Positions 35,229 through 44,364 of a DNA stretch of 64,000 nt are shown one piece after another (positions within the stretch are counted from its first letter, which is position 1; the number at the start of each line of letters is the position of its first letter). The stretch lies in NCBI RefSeq assembly GCF_900156605.1, contig NZ_FTOA01000005.1:186001-250000 (forward strand), read 5' to 3'. The DNA comes from Insolitispirillum peregrinum (GTDB taxonomy: Bacteria; Pseudomonadota; Alphaproteobacteria; Rhodospirillales; Rhodospirillaceae). The notes beneath the pieces are model-generated. The model was not told the origin of the DNA. It did not search any database and saw only the letters and a list, made by a program, of their open reading frames with translations. Position numbers and translations under genes: made by a program.

Positions 35229-36488
35229 ATGACCGATATGGCCCTGCCTGAACGACAACAGGCATTGCTACCGGATCAACAGGGCCTGAAGGCCAGGCTG
35301 CAACGCGCCGAGCGCATGAAGAAAGTGCGGGCGTTTGCTCTGGTGGCGCCGCTGCTGCTGTTTGTTCTGGTGACTTTCATTGCGCCCATTGGCGACATGC
35401 TGCGCCGCTCGTTCGTTGACAACGAGCTGTCGGCCGTCTGGCCGCAGACCCAGTCTGCGATGCAGCAGTGGACCGACCGTTCGCAGGCGCCGGGCGAAGC
35501 CGTCTTCAAGGCCGTGGCCGAAGACATTCGCAAAAGCCGGGACGCCAACACCCTGGCCACCGCTGCCCGCCGTCTGAACTATGCCATTGATAATGGTCGT
35601 TCGCTGGTGTTTGGCACCGCCCGCAAGCTGCCCGATCAGACGGAAAGCTGGAAAGAGGCGATGATTGCCATCGACGCCCGCTGGAATGACCCGGAACTGT
35701 GGCAGGCGATCAATCAGGCCAGCGGCCCGTTCACCTCGTTCTATTTGCTGCAGGCGATGGACCTGCACAAAAAGGCCAACGGTGACATCGTGTCGGTGTC
35801 TGGCAACAATGCCATCTATATCGATATTCTGCTGCGCACCTTCACCGTCGCCTTCTCGGTGACTGTCCTGTCGGTGCTGCTGGGTTTCCCGGTGGCCTAC
35901 CTGCTGGCCAACCTGCCGCCCAAGACTGCCAACCTGCTGATGATTCTGGTGCTGCTGCCGTTCTGGACCTCCCTGCTGGTCCGTACCGCCGCCTGGATCG
36001 TGCTGTTGCAGGAACAGGGGGTGGTGAACCAGTTCCTGTTGTGGCTGGGGGTGGTCGATCATCCGATCCGCATGATTTACAACCGCGCTGGCGTCTATAT
36101 CGCCATGACCCATGTGCTGCTGCCGTTCATGATCATGCCGCTGTACTCGGTGATGAAAGGCATCAAGCCCCATTACATGCGCGCTGCGGTGTCGCTGGGG
36201 GCTCGTCCGACGGTGGCCTTCCTGCGGGTGTACATGCCGATGACCCTGCCGGGGATGGGCGCTGGTGCGTTGCTGGTGTTCATTCTGGCTCTGGGCTACT
36301 ACGTCACGCCGGCGCTGGTTGGGGGCGCAGCCGATCAGATGATCAGCTACTTCATCGCCTTCTACACTTCGGAAACCGTCAACTGGGGCATGGCCTCGGC
36401 GCTGGGTGCGGTTCTGCTGGTGGTGACCCTGATCCTGTACACCATCTACAACCGGCTGGTCGGTATTTCCAACATGAAGATGGGCTAA
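35229..36488 (+). CDS. Polyamine ABC importer permease (PotB type)
   Basis: 419 residues. An N-terminal membrane helix (about 34-58) is followed by a roughly 130-residue periplasmic insertion, then five more helices. The EAA loop is AAVSLGARPTVAFLRVYMPMTLPGM in part (SLGARP...MPMTLPG). The insertion makes it longer than E. coli PotB (275), as in several alphaproteobacterial opine/polyamine importers. It forms the channel with PotC. Between it and the PotC gene lie two repeat families (36489-36832). Confidence 0.92.
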   Translation: MTDMALPERQQALLPDQQGLKARLQRAERMKKVRAFALVAPLLLFVLVTFIAPIGDMLRRSFVDNELSAVWPQTQSAMQQWTDRSQAPGEAVFKAVAEDIRKSRDANTLATAARRLNYAIDNGRSLVFGTARKLPDQTESWKEAMIAIDARWNDPELWQAINQASGPFTSFYLLQAMDLHKKANGDIVSVSGNNAIYIDILLRTFTVAFSVTVLSVLLGFPVAYLLANLPPKTANLLMILVLLPFWTSLLVRTAAWIVLLQEQGVVNQFLLWLGVVDHPIRMIYNRAGVYIAMTHVLLPFMIMPLYSVMKGIKPHYMRAAVSLGARPTVAFLRVYMPMTLPGMGAGALLVFILALGYYVTPALVGGAADQMISYFIAFYTSETVNWGMASALGAVLLVVTLILYTIYNRLVGISNMKMG

Positions 36489-36832
36489 GGCAGTTCCGGT
36501 TTCTGCTGGATCACAGGACACCACAGTTGAAAAACAAGAATGGGCTACCGCCCATGCCCGTTCGGGGGCGATGCCCCCAAGCCTCCCTTCTTTTGATTAT
36601 CAAAGAAATGGGGTCCGGGGCCTGAAGGCCCCGGCGAGGTTTGGAGCAGCGCTCCATGATCCTGTTTTCTGTTTGTCGTGTCCTGTGCCATCGGCTCTGG
36701 CTTTGTGATTTCAGCAAATACGTCGTCGCCGATGTGCCATCGGCTCGGGATTTGCTCTGGCTTTGTGATTTCAGCAAATGCGTCGTCGCCGATGTGCCAT
36801 CGGCTCGGGATTTGCTCTAAGGGGACCTCGGG
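36489..36832. repeat. Repeat-filled potB-potC gap: family A copy 4 and tandem family C
   Basis: 36538-36688 is family A in inverted orientation. 36688-36820 contains family C twice with a 60-bp period: AGCAAAT(A/G)CGTCGTCGCC, then GATGTGCCATC, then GGCTCGGGATTTGCTCT. Each unit is a long palindrome (AGCAAAT/ATTTGCT outer, GCCGATG/CATCGGC inner). The second unit ends 14 bp before the PotC start codon, so it sits over the ribosome-binding region. Confidence 0.85.
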
Positions 36833-37657
36833 ATGAGTGCAAATCACGTTCGCACCTTCGAAGAAAAGTTCTGGCTGTTCGTGCTCTATGGCTTGTCGGG
36901 GCTGGTGTTCTTTTTCCTGATGGCGCCGATCCTGGCGATTGTGCCGCTGTCGTTCAACTCGGGGCAGTTCCTGACCTACCCGCTGCAAGGCTTTTCGTTC
37001 CGCTGGTACGAAGAGTTCATGCATAGCGAAGCCTGGCAACGGGCGTTCAAGAACAGCTTCATCGTCGGCATTGCCGCCACCATCCTGTCAACCTCGCTGG
37101 GGACGGTGGCCTCGCTGGGGCTGACCCGCGCCGATTTCCGCGGCAAGGCGTTTGTGATGGCCGTTCTGCTGTCACCGATGATTGTGCCGGTGGTAATCAC
37201 CGGGGTGGGTCTGTACTTCTTCTTTGCCCCGCTGGGGCTGAGTGCCACCTACACCGGCCTGATCCTGGCCCATACCGCGCTGGCGGCTCCGTTCGTGGTA
37301 ATCACCGTCAGTGCCACCCTGCAGGGCTTTGACATGAACCTGGCGCGGGCCTCGGCCAGTCTGGGGGCCAACCCGGTGACCACTTTCTTCAAGGTGATCC
37401 TGCCGCTGATTGCGCCGGGTGTGGCGTCTGGTGGTCTGTTCGCCTTTGCCACCAGTTTTGACGAAGTGGTGGTGGTGCTGATGATCGCCGGCCCGGAACA
37501 GCGCACGCTGCCGCGTGAAATGTTCTCCGGGATCCGTGAAAACATCAGCCCGACGATTACCGCCGTGGCGACGGTGATGATCCTGGTGTCGGTGGCCCTG
37601 CTGCTGTTGCTGGAAATGCTCCGGCGCCGGAACGAAAAGATGCGCGGTCTGCGGTAA
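36833..37657 (+). CDS. Polyamine ABC importer permease (PotC type)
   Basis: 274 residues, the usual PotC length, with six membrane helices and the EAA loop ASASLGANPVTTFFKVILPLIAPG (abridged SLGANP...LPLIAPG). The start ATG at 36833 has GGGGAC upstream, immediately after a family C repeat. It completes the importer. A bidirectional terminator follows at 37755-37785. Confidence 0.94.
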   Translation: MSANHVRTFEEKFWLFVLYGLSGLVFFFLMAPILAIVPLSFNSGQFLTYPLQGFSFRWYEEFMHSEAWQRAFKNSFIVGIAATILSTSLGTVASLGLTRADFRGKAFVMAVLLSPMIVPVVITGVGLYFFFAPLGLSATYTGLILAHTALAAPFVVITVSATLQGFDMNLARASASLGANPVTTFFKVILPLIAPGVASGGLFAFATSFDEVVVVLMIAGPEQRTLPREMFSGIRENISPTITAVATVMILVSVALLLLLEMLRRRNEKMRGLR

Positions 37658-37754
37658 GCGGTCTGGCGGTCCGGTTGTGCGATGATCAGGGTCGTTATGC
37701 TTCTGTCCGGTAACGATCCTGAGGACCGTGCAAAAGTCTAAAATTTTAAACACG

Positions 37755-37785
37755 AAAAAGGGGTGCTGCCGGGCACCCCTTTCTT
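37755..37785. terminator. Bidirectional terminator between potC and puuR-like gene
   Basis: AAAGGGGTGC pairs with GCACCCCTTT around TGCCGG, with A- and T-rich flanks. It serves the converging importer operon and the regulator gene. A TTTTAAAC copy lies next to it at 37744-37751. Confidence 0.88.
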
Positions 37786-37807
37786 GCATCAGGTCGGAAA
37801 AACAGGC

Positions 37808-38377
37808 TTACAGATAGGGCGGGGTACAGGCCGAAACGATAACGCAGGGTTCCTTGGAGGTATTGCGGAAACGGTGCGGCAGGGTGCTGTCAAACAGGTA
37901 CGAATCGCCGGTGTTCAAAATGTGCTTACTGTCGCCCACGGTCAGTTCGATGGTCCCCGAGATGACAATGCCGCCTTCGTTCGAGGCATGTTGCAGCATC
38001 GTCCGGCCGGTATCTGCACCGGGCTGATAGGTTTCGTAGAGGATCTGCAGGCCATATTTGCGGGAATCACCCACCTGTAAAAACGACACGGCACCCTGAT
38101 TGTTGCGCTCGATTTCATTGGTCAGCGGCAGTAGTTCATCGTGACGGAAGGTGATCTTTTCCAGGTCGGTATCTTCGGTGCTGAAGAACTCGCTGAGGGT
38201 CATCGGAACCCCTTGCAACACGCGGCGCAGCGAGGAAACAGACGGGCTGTTGCGGTTTTGCTCAATGAGGGAAATCGTCCCGTTGGTGACGCCAGCACGG
38301 CGGGCGAGTTCTCGTTGGGACAGTCCTGCTGTTTCGCGGACCTGTCGCAGTCGGCCTCCCACGTCGAAGTCCATCAT
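37808..38377 (-). CDS. Cupin-HTH transcriptional regulator (PuuR-like)
   Basis: 189 residues. N-terminal helix-turn-helix (about 8-62, RQVRETAGLSQRELARRAGVTNGTIS in part), C-terminal cupin (about 105-185) with HASNEGGIVISGTIELTVGD and SYLFDSTLPHRF. PuuR-type repressors sense putrescine or related amines through the cupin. It sits between the importer operon and the GABA-shunt genes and is divergent from gabD. Three matching AT-rich sites in the shared space suggest that it regulates itself and gabD. Confidence 0.9.
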   Translation of the reverse strand: MMDFDVGGRLRQVRETAGLSQRELARRAGVTNGTISLIEQNRNSPSVSSLRRVLQGVPMTLSEFFSTEDTDLEKITFRHDELLPLTNEIERNNQGAVSFLQVGDSRKYGLQILYETYQPGADTGRTMLQHASNEGGIVISGTIELTVGDSKHILNTGDSYLFDSTLPHRFRNTSKEPCVIVSACTPPYL

Positions 38378-38495
38378 TGGTGTTGTTCCTTGTTGTCAGG
38401 GCTGTTGTTGATTGTTTGGGAAACCCGTGGTGATGGCTCGGTTTTGCGAGGCATTGTCAACACTGGGGATCGCCTGTTCCGGTCCCTGTTCGGGT

Positions 38496-38510
38496 GTTCA
38501 ATATTTTAAT
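38496..38510. promoter_or_regulatory. PuuR-like operator 1
   Basis: GTTCAATATTTTAAT; the reverse complement ATTAAAATATTGAAC resembles the E. coli PuuR site AAAATATAATGAACA. 119 bp upstream of the regulator's own start codon. Confidence 0.5.
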
Positions 38511-38584
38511 CTCCCAAACGCTTAAATCCAATCCTGCAATGTAACAACCGATCTTTTTCAGCAAGACGATGGCGTGATGGCAGG

Positions 38585-38594
38585 TATATCAAAC
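38585..38594. promoter_or_regulatory. PuuR-like operator 2 (half-site)
   Basis: TATATCAAAC is identical to one half of the palindrome at 38651-38668 read on the other strand (AATATATCAAACA). Confidence 0.4.
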
Positions 38595-38650
38595 TGCTTT
38601 ATCCCCCGGAGTGGGGGAGGTGCTTCGGGGCCGGAATGAGCAAAGGCTGT

Positions 38651-38668
38651 TGTTTGATATATTAAACA
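38651..38668. promoter_or_regulatory. PuuR-like operator 3 upstream of gabD
   Basis: TGTTTGATATATTAAACA, an 18-bp palindrome with a single mismatched pair, 97 bp before the gabD start. It matches the site in the potA leader at 32343-32359. Confidence 0.6.
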
Positions 38669-38764
38669 GTGATAGAGTTCTTTTCAGATGCTGGCAGAGG
38701 CCAGATCACCATCTTTCCGTCCCTGACCGGCCCATGTCCGGCTGACCAGATGAAAGGGTTTTCC

Positions 38765-40234
38765 ATGGATTTCCTCAAGGATCGCTCGCTGCTCCATACC
38801 GATGGCTACATCAATGGCGCGTGGTCGGCAGCAGCGTCGGGCAAGACCTTTGCCGTCACCAACCCGGCCACCGGTGCCCACATTGCCGATGTCGCCGACA
38901 TGAATGACAGCGACACCCGTCGTGCGATCGAAGCCGCCAATGCCGCCTTCCCGGCCTGGCGCAAAAAGACCGCCAAGGAACGCGGTGCGATCCTGCGCAA
39001 GTGGTTTGACCTGATCATTGCCAACGGCGAAGATCTGGCCCAGCTGATGACCGCCGAACAGGGCAAGCCGCTGACCGAATCGCGCGGCGAAGTGGTTTAC
39101 TCGGCCAGCTTTGTCGAGTGGTTTGCCGAAGAAGCCAAGCGCGTCTATGGCGATACCGTCCCGACCCACAAGGCTGACGCCCGGCTGGTGGTGGTGCGCG
39201 AGCCGATCGGTGTGGTGGCTGCCATTACCCCGTGGAACTTCCCGCTGGGCATGATCACCCGCAAGTGCGCCCCGGCGCTGGCCGCCGGTTGCCCGGTGGT
39301 GGTAAAGCCCGCCGAAGACACCCCGCTGTCGGCGCTGGCGCTGGTTGAACTGGCCGAACGCGCTGGTTTCCCGGCTGGTGTGTTCAACGTGGTGACCTGC
39401 TCCAAGCCGCACGCGATTGCCGTCGGTGGCGAGCTGACTTCCAACCCGATTGTGCGCAAGGTGTCGTTCACCGGCTCGACTCCGGTCGGCAAGCTGCTGA
39501 TGGCCCAGTGCGCCACCACCGTCAAGAAGGTCTCGCTGGAACTGGGCGGCAACGCGCCGTTCATCGTGTTCAACGATGCCGATCTGGATGCCGCTGTGGT
39601 CGGGGCGATGGCCTCGAAATACCGCAACGCTGGCCAGACCTGCGTTTGCGCCAACCGCATCATGGTGCAGTCGGGCGTGTATGACGCCTTTGCCGCCAAA
39701 CTGGCCGAAGCCGTTGCCAAGCTGAAGGTCGGGAACGGGATTGGCGATGGCGTTAATCAGGGTCCGCTGATCAACGCGGCGGCGATTGACAAGGTGGAAC
39801 GTCTGGTCAACGACGCCACCAGCAAGGGTGCCAAGGCGATCATCGGTGGCAAGCGTCACGAGCTGGGCGGCCAGTTCTTTGAGCCGACCATTCTGACCGG
39901 CGTGACCCGTGACATGGCCTGCTTTGCCGAAGAAATCTTTGGCCCGGTGGCGCCGCTGTTCCGCTTTGAAACCGAAGAAGAAGCCATCCAGATGGCGAAC
40001 GACACCCCGTTCGGTCTGGCCGCCTACTTCTATGCCCGCGACATCGGTCGTGTGTGGCGCGTGGCCGAAGGCCTGGAATATGGCATGGTCGGCATCAACG
40101 AAGGCCTGATCTCCAACGAAGTCGCCCCGTTCGGCGGCGTCAAGGAATCGGGTCTGGGTCGCGAAGGCTCCAAGTACGGCATGGATGACTTCACCGAGCT
40201 GAAGTACCTATGCATGGGTGGCCTGAGCACCTGA
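38765..40234 (+). CDS. gabD: Succinate-semialdehyde dehydrogenase
   Basis: 489 residues from the ATG at 38765 (AAAGGG upstream); the longer frame to 38669 crosses the operator region. Aldehyde dehydrogenase family: cofactor part PWNFPLGMITRKCAPALAAGCPVVVKPAE (abridged), FTGSTPVGK, catalytic Glu in SLELGGNAPF and catalytic Cys in GQTCVCANR. The C-V-C pair is the redox-sensitive pair of GabD. It oxidises succinate semialdehyde to succinate with NAD(P)+, the last step of GABA breakdown. gabT follows 256 bp downstream. Confidence 0.93.
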   Translation: MDFLKDRSLLHTDGYINGAWSAAASGKTFAVTNPATGAHIADVADMNDSDTRRAIEAANAAFPAWRKKTAKERGAILRKWFDLIIANGEDLAQLMTAEQGKPLTESRGEVVYSASFVEWFAEEAKRVYGDTVPTHKADARLVVVREPIGVVAAITPWNFPLGMITRKCAPALAAGCPVVVKPAEDTPLSALALVELAERAGFPAGVFNVVTCSKPHAIAVGGELTSNPIVRKVSFTGSTPVGKLLMAQCATTVKKVSLELGGNAPFIVFNDADLDAAVVGAMASKYRNAGQTCVCANRIMVQSGVYDAFAAKLAEAVAKLKVGNGIGDGVNQGPLINAAAIDKVERLVNDATSKGAKAIIGGKRHELGGQFFEPTILTGVTRDMACFAEEIFGPVAPLFRFETEEEAIQMANDTPFGLAAYFYARDIGRVWRVAEGLEYGMVGINEGLISNEVAPFGGVKESGLGREGSKYGMDDFTELKYLCMGGLST

Positions 40235-40275
40235 GGACACCCCTCGTTCCTGTCGGAATGAGGTTTTGACAAAAG

Positions 40276-40313
40276 CCGGGCGTGGTGCCTGCATGACAGA
40301 TGCCACGCCCCGG
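40276..40313 (+). terminator. Hairpin in the gabD-gabT gap
   Basis: CCGGGCGTGG pairs with CCACGCCCCGG around a 17-nt loop, no T-run. It may attenuate or process the gabD message; gabT probably also has its own promoter in the 256-bp gap. Confidence 0.45.
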
Positions 40314-40490
40314 CCTGTGCCCCCTGATGGTTGGACGCGCCTCCGGGCGTCAGGGGTTTTACGGTTTCTCTGGCTGGGCAGGTCAAGGATCAAGAGAAAT
40401 GCGTGTGCCGCGACTCTCAATCCTGAGTTGAAAATTGCCTGTGCCGTTCAACGGTCAATCCCCCTCGGTAAGATTTGGAGTGCTCTTGAG

Positions 40491-41780
40491 ATGACGTCTA
40501 ACGCTGATATCCAGGCCCGTCGCGTTTCTGCCGTGCCGCGCGGCGTGTCCACCATGCTGCCGGTGTTTGCTGCCCGCGCTCAAGGGGCGGAAATGTGGGA
40601 CGCCGAAGGCAAGCGTTACATTGATTTCGCTGGCGGGATCGCCGTGCTGAACACTGGCCACAACCACCCGACCATCAAGGCCGCGGTTGCTGCGCAGCTG
40701 GACAACTTCAGCCACACCTGCTTCCAGGTGATGCCGTATGAAAGCTACATCTCGCTGGCCGAAAAGCTGAACGAACTGGTGCCGATCGACGGCGACTGCC
40801 AGACCCTGTTCGTGACCACCGGCGCCGAAGCCGTTGAAAACGCTGTCAAGATCGCCCGCGCCAAGACCGGTCGTCCGGGCGTGATCGCCTTTGGCGGTGG
40901 TTTCCATGGCCGGACCATGCTCGGCATGGCGCTGACCGGCAAGGTCGTTCCCTACAAGGTCGGCTTTGGTCCGTTCGTCTCGGAAGTCTACCACGCCACC
41001 TACCCGAACCCGTACCGTGGCATTTCGGTGGCCGATGCGCTGGCCAGCCTGGAAGCCCTGTTCAAGTCCGACGTCGATCCGCTGCGCGTGGCCGCGATCA
41101 TCTGCGAACCGGTGCAGGGTGAAGGCGGTTTCGTGATTGCTCCGCCGGACTTCCTGCAGGGCCTGCGCGCCATCTGCGACAAGTACGGCATCCTGCTGAT
41201 CATCGACGAAATCCAGACCGGTTTTGCCCGCACCGGCAAGATGTTTGCCGTTGAGTACGCTGGCATTTCGCCGGACCTGATGACCATGGCCAAGTCGCTG
41301 GCCGGTGGTTTCCCGCTGTCTGCCGTCACTGGCCGCAAGGAGGTGATGGATGCCGCCAACCCCGGTGGTCTGGGTGGCACCTACGGCGGCTCGCCGATCG
41401 CCTGCGCTGCCGGTCTGGCGGTGCTGAAGGTGATCGAAGAAGAAAACCTGGTCGCCCGCGCTCAGGAAATCGGTGAACTGATGGTTGGCCGTCTGACCGC
41501 CATGCAGTCGCGCAACAGCCTGTCGTGCATCGGTGATGTGCGCGCGCTGGGGGCAATGGTGGCGATGGAACTGGTCAAGGACCGTGACAGCCGCACCCCG
41601 GATGCCGACCTGACCCGCGCGCTGGTGGCCAAGGCTGCCGAACGTGGTCTGGTGATCCTGTCCTGTGGCACCTATGGCAACGTGATCCGCTTCCTGTGCC
41701 CGCTGGTGGCCTCGAACGAGCTGATCAACGAAGGCATGGACATTCTGGAATCCATTCTGGAAGAACTGACCGCTGCCTGA
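40491..41780 (+). CDS. gabT: 4-Aminobutyrate aminotransferase
   Basis: 429 residues from the ATG at 40491; the frame to 40266 lacks conserved sequence. PLP class III aminotransferase: TTGAEAVENAVKIARAKTGRPGV (in part), FHGRTMLGMALTGK, IIDEIQTGFARTGKMFA and the PLP-binding Lys in MAKSLAGGFPLSAV. The EIQTGFARTGKMFA and GGTYGGSPIACAAGLAVL stretches are typical of GabT. It converts GABA and 2-oxoglutarate to succinate semialdehyde and glutamate, feeding GabD. Confidence 0.93.
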   Translation: MTSNADIQARRVSAVPRGVSTMLPVFAARAQGAEMWDAEGKRYIDFAGGIAVLNTGHNHPTIKAAVAAQLDNFSHTCFQVMPYESYISLAEKLNELVPIDGDCQTLFVTTGAEAVENAVKIARAKTGRPGVIAFGGGFHGRTMLGMALTGKVVPYKVGFGPFVSEVYHATYPNPYRGISVADALASLEALFKSDVDPLRVAAIICEPVQGEGGFVIAPPDFLQGLRAICDKYGILLIIDEIQTGFARTGKMFAVEYAGISPDLMTMAKSLAGGFPLSAVTGRKEVMDAANPGGLGGTYGGSPIACAAGLAVLKVIEEENLVARAQEIGELMVGRLTAMQSRNSLSCIGDVRALGAMVAMELVKDRDSRTPDADLTRALVAKAAERGLVILSCGTYGNVIRFLCPLVASNELINEGMDILESILEELTAA

Positions 41781-41814
41781 TGAGTTCGTCTCATCACGCA
41801 CTGGTCTGACAAAT

Positions 41815-41852
41815 CACGGGGGCGGGGCGATTGTGCTCTTGTCCCCCGTGAC
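41815..41852 (+). terminator. Hairpin after gabT
   Basis: TCACGGGGG pairs with CCCCCGTGA across a 20-nt loop, 35 bp after gabT. No T-run directly after; possible terminator. Confidence 0.5.
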
Positions 41853-42042
41853 TGATCCGCTTTCTCTTTGGGGCAACGCTTGATCCCCTTGGCGCTCCCC
41901 AAAGCAGAAAGACCTGCCCGGTGCCTGGGCTGCCCTCTCAGGCCGGAAAGTCCTGACGTTCCTGTAAATCCCGTCTTCCGTGGACCTTTGGCCCGCGAGG
42001 GGGCGTGTGTGTCTTCTTTCTTGTCTGACCCCCGGAGAGACC

Positions 42043-43416
42043 ATGTCGTCGAACAGCTTGCGTGATGCGGATATTCGTTACGTTCTTCACCCTTACACCA
42101 ATCTGGCCGCCCACGAGGCGCAGGGGCCGTTCATGGCCATGCGCGGCGAAGGCATCCGGGTGTTTGACGAGAACGGTAAAGACTACATCGAAGGAATGGC
42201 CGGGCTGTGGTGCGCCTCGCTGGGCTTTTCCGAGCCGCGCCTGAAGGAAGCGGCGATGCGGCAGTTTGATCTGCTGCCTTTCTTCCACCAGTTCAGCCAC
42301 AAGTCGCATGAGCCGGGCATTCTGTTGGCGCAAAAGCTGATCGAAATGGCTCCGGTGCCGATGAGCCATGTGTTCTTTGCCAACTCGGGGTCAGAAGCCA
42401 ACGACACCGTGGTGAAGATTGTTCGCTACATGAACAATGCGCTGGGGCGTCCGCAGAAAAAGAAGATCATCTCCCGCCAGCGTGGCTATCACGGGGTGAC
42501 GGTTGCCGCCGCCAGCCTGACCGGGCTGCCGCTGAACCACCGCAATTTTGACCTGCCGATTGAGGGCATCCGCCACACCTCTTGCCCGCACTACTGGCGC
42601 TATGGTCAGGAGGGCGAAAGCGAGCAGCAGTTCACCGACCGCATGGCCGCCGAACTGGAAGAGATGATCCTGGCCGAAGGGCCGGACACCGTCGCTGCCT
42701 TCATCGCCGAGCCGATCATGGGCGCCGGTGGGGTGGTGGTGCCGCCTGCGGGCTATTTCCCCAAAATTCAGGCGGTGCTGAAAAAGTACGACATCCTGAT
42801 GGTCGCCGACGAAGTGATTTGCGGCTTTGGCCGTACCGGCAAGGCGTGGGGCTCGCAGACCTTTGACATTCAGCCCGACATCCTGAGCTGCGCCAAGGCG
42901 CTGTCGTCGGCCTATCTGCCGATTTCGGCGGTGATGGTCAACGAACGGGTCTATGAGGCGGTCAAGAAGGGCTCGGCTGAAATCGGTGCCTTTGGTCATG
43001 GCTATACCTATTCCGGCCATCCGATTGCCGCCGCTGTGGCGCTGGAAACACTGGCCATTTACGAAGAACGCCAGATTTTTGACCACGTTGCCAACGTTGG
43101 TCCGACGATGCAGGCGGCGCTGCGCCAGCTGGAAACGCATCCGCTGGTGGGCAATGCCCGTGGGATTGGTCTGATCGGTGCCCTCGAACTGGTCGCCGAC
43201 AAGGACCATAAGGTTCCCTTTGACCCCGCGCTGGGTGTGGGTGCGCAGGTGGTGGCCAGAGCACAGGATGAAGGTCTGATCCTGCGCTCGATGGCTGGGG
43301 ATATTGTCGCTTTCAGCCCGCCGCTGATCATCACTGAAAGCGAAATCGAGGAAATGATGGCCCGGTTCAACCGTGCGCTGTCGGCCGTTACGGCCTCGCT
43401 GGCCGTGCCGGTGTAA
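42043..43416 (+). CDS. Class III aminotransferase (putrescine/polyamine type)
   Basis: 457 residues from the ATG at 42043 (GGAGAG upstream). It has FANSGSEANDTVVKIVRYMNN, RQRGYHGVTVAAASLTG, ADEVICGFGRTGKAWGSQ and the PLP Lys in SCAKALSSAYLPISA. The N-terminus YVLHPYTNLAAHEAQGP is typical of the putrescine-pyruvate (SpuC) and omega-amino acid-pyruvate transaminase group. In this regulon it would transaminate imported putrescine to 4-aminobutanal, but a related amine is possible. No gene for the aldehyde-to-GABA step is visible unless GabD doubles for it. Confidence 0.85.
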   Translation: MSSNSLRDADIRYVLHPYTNLAAHEAQGPFMAMRGEGIRVFDENGKDYIEGMAGLWCASLGFSEPRLKEAAMRQFDLLPFFHQFSHKSHEPGILLAQKLIEMAPVPMSHVFFANSGSEANDTVVKIVRYMNNALGRPQKKKIISRQRGYHGVTVAAASLTGLPLNHRNFDLPIEGIRHTSCPHYWRYGQEGESEQQFTDRMAAELEEMILAEGPDTVAAFIAEPIMGAGGVVVPPAGYFPKIQAVLKKYDILMVADEVICGFGRTGKAWGSQTFDIQPDILSCAKALSSAYLPISAVMVNERVYEAVKKGSAEIGAFGHGYTYSGHPIAAAVALETLAIYEERQIFDHVANVGPTMQAALRQLETHPLVGNARGIGLIGALELVADKDHKVPFDPALGVGAQVVARAQDEGLILRSMAGDIVAFSPPLIITESEIEEMMARFNRALSAVTASLAVPV

Positions 43417-43557
43417 CTCGCGGCGTGATGGGCTCCCCCATCCGTTCGTGAGAATGGCGCGCTCGCGCCGTGCGCCTCGGGACGATGGTGTCCTGATGCG
43501 TCTGGCCGGGACGCTTGGTATGAGTGTTCTTTTTGTTAGGCATCCTCCATATCACCT

Positions 43558-43599
43558 GACCGTCTTTTGCTGATTGCAGCAAAAGACGGTCTTTTTTTG
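43558..43599 (+). terminator. Strong terminator of the polyamine gene cluster
   Basis: GACCGTCTTTTGCTG pairs perfectly with CAGCAAAAGACGGTC around ATTG and is followed by eight T residues. Confidence 0.95.
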
Positions 43600-43655
43600 A
43601 CAAGGATGCGGCGGGTACGGGACGGCGTGTATCAAGATCGTCTTATGTATTGATG

Positions 43656-43668
43656 TGAATAATTTTCA
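43656..43668. promoter_or_regulatory. Fur-like dyad candidate upstream of the TonB cluster
   Basis: TGAATAATTTTCA, arms TGAA/TTCA with AT-rich centre, about 115 bp before the first gene of the cluster. It partially resembles metal-responsive Fur-family sites. Low confidence, based on appearance and context only. Confidence 0.3.
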
Positions 43669-43782
43669 TGTTTTTTTTAGGGGGAAAATTCATTACCCTC
43701 GCAACGGCTTTTATGGTCATGCCGCGCATGGAATGCCGTGTCTGGCAGTGCGCGGCGCAAACATCATCAACCGGGGGATCAT

Positions 43783-44262
43783 GTGAGCAGGTTGGCTCGG
43801 AGTGCTGCGCTGCCAGGACCGCTGCGATGGTGTCGCGGCGCGCTGTCCTTGCGCGTGGTGACGATGCTGGCCGTGATCTCCTTGCTGCTCAATGTGCTGG
43901 CCAGCCACCCCGGTGGCGGTCTGTCCATGCTCTCTGCCGCCGGGACGACCAGCAGTGCTGTCGTGGCCTCTCCTGAGGTTATGGCCGCGTTGCAGGCGGC
44001 TGGCTTTATCTGTGCGGCAGACGGCCATGACGGGGGCACACCGGCATCTGACGCGTTGCCGCACGACAAGCAGGCTCCCTGTCAGGCATGTCTGGACTGC
44101 TGCCTGAACCTGCCGCCGTTCCTGCTGTCGCAGACGGTGGTGTTGATCCGGCACAATGCCGGGGTCGCCGCCACTCTGGCGGCGTTTTATCGGCTGTTCC
44201 TCGGCTTCACCGCCCGCCTGCGGCCCGATGTGCGCGGGCCTCCGCTGCTGCTGTCCTCATAA
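43783..44262 (+). CDS. Small membrane/exported protein with CxxCxxCC motif
   Basis: 159 residues from a GTG at 43783 with a GGGGG run 6 bp upstream; another GTG lies at 43738. One hydrophobic segment near the N-terminus (ALSLRVVTMLAVISLLLNVLA in part) is followed by a loop with a Cys near residue 91 (FICAADGHDGG) and the motif C-Q-A-C-L-D-C-C. This resembles DUF2946-type proteins, often found beside TonB-dependent or metal-uptake genes. It may bind metal. It is the first gene of the TonB cluster, 102 bp before the receptor. Confidence 0.65.
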   Translation: MSRLARSAALPGPLRWCRGALSLRVVTMLAVISLLLNVLASHPGGGLSMLSAAGTTSSAVVASPEVMAALQAAGFICAADGHDGGTPASDALPHDKQAPCQACLDCCLNLPPFLLSQTVVLIRHNAGVAATLAAFYRLFLGFTARLRPDVRGPPLLLSS

Positions 44263-44364
44263 ATTCCACCATAAACAGCAAGGATGCGTGCGCGCGTCCT
44301 TTCCGAAAAAATGATCCTGCATGCGGCATGACTGTGCCGGGTGACAGGACACGGCGTGTGAAGA

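Noticed and set aside
40455-41801. A 448-codon minus-strand frame opposite gabT
   Set aside because: Composition of an antisense frame; gabT on the plus strand has all PLP-enzyme motifs.
43668-43976. A 102-codon plus-strand frame before the TonB cluster
   Set aside because: It overlaps the CxxCxxCC gene in another frame and lacks a ribosome-binding site or coding character.
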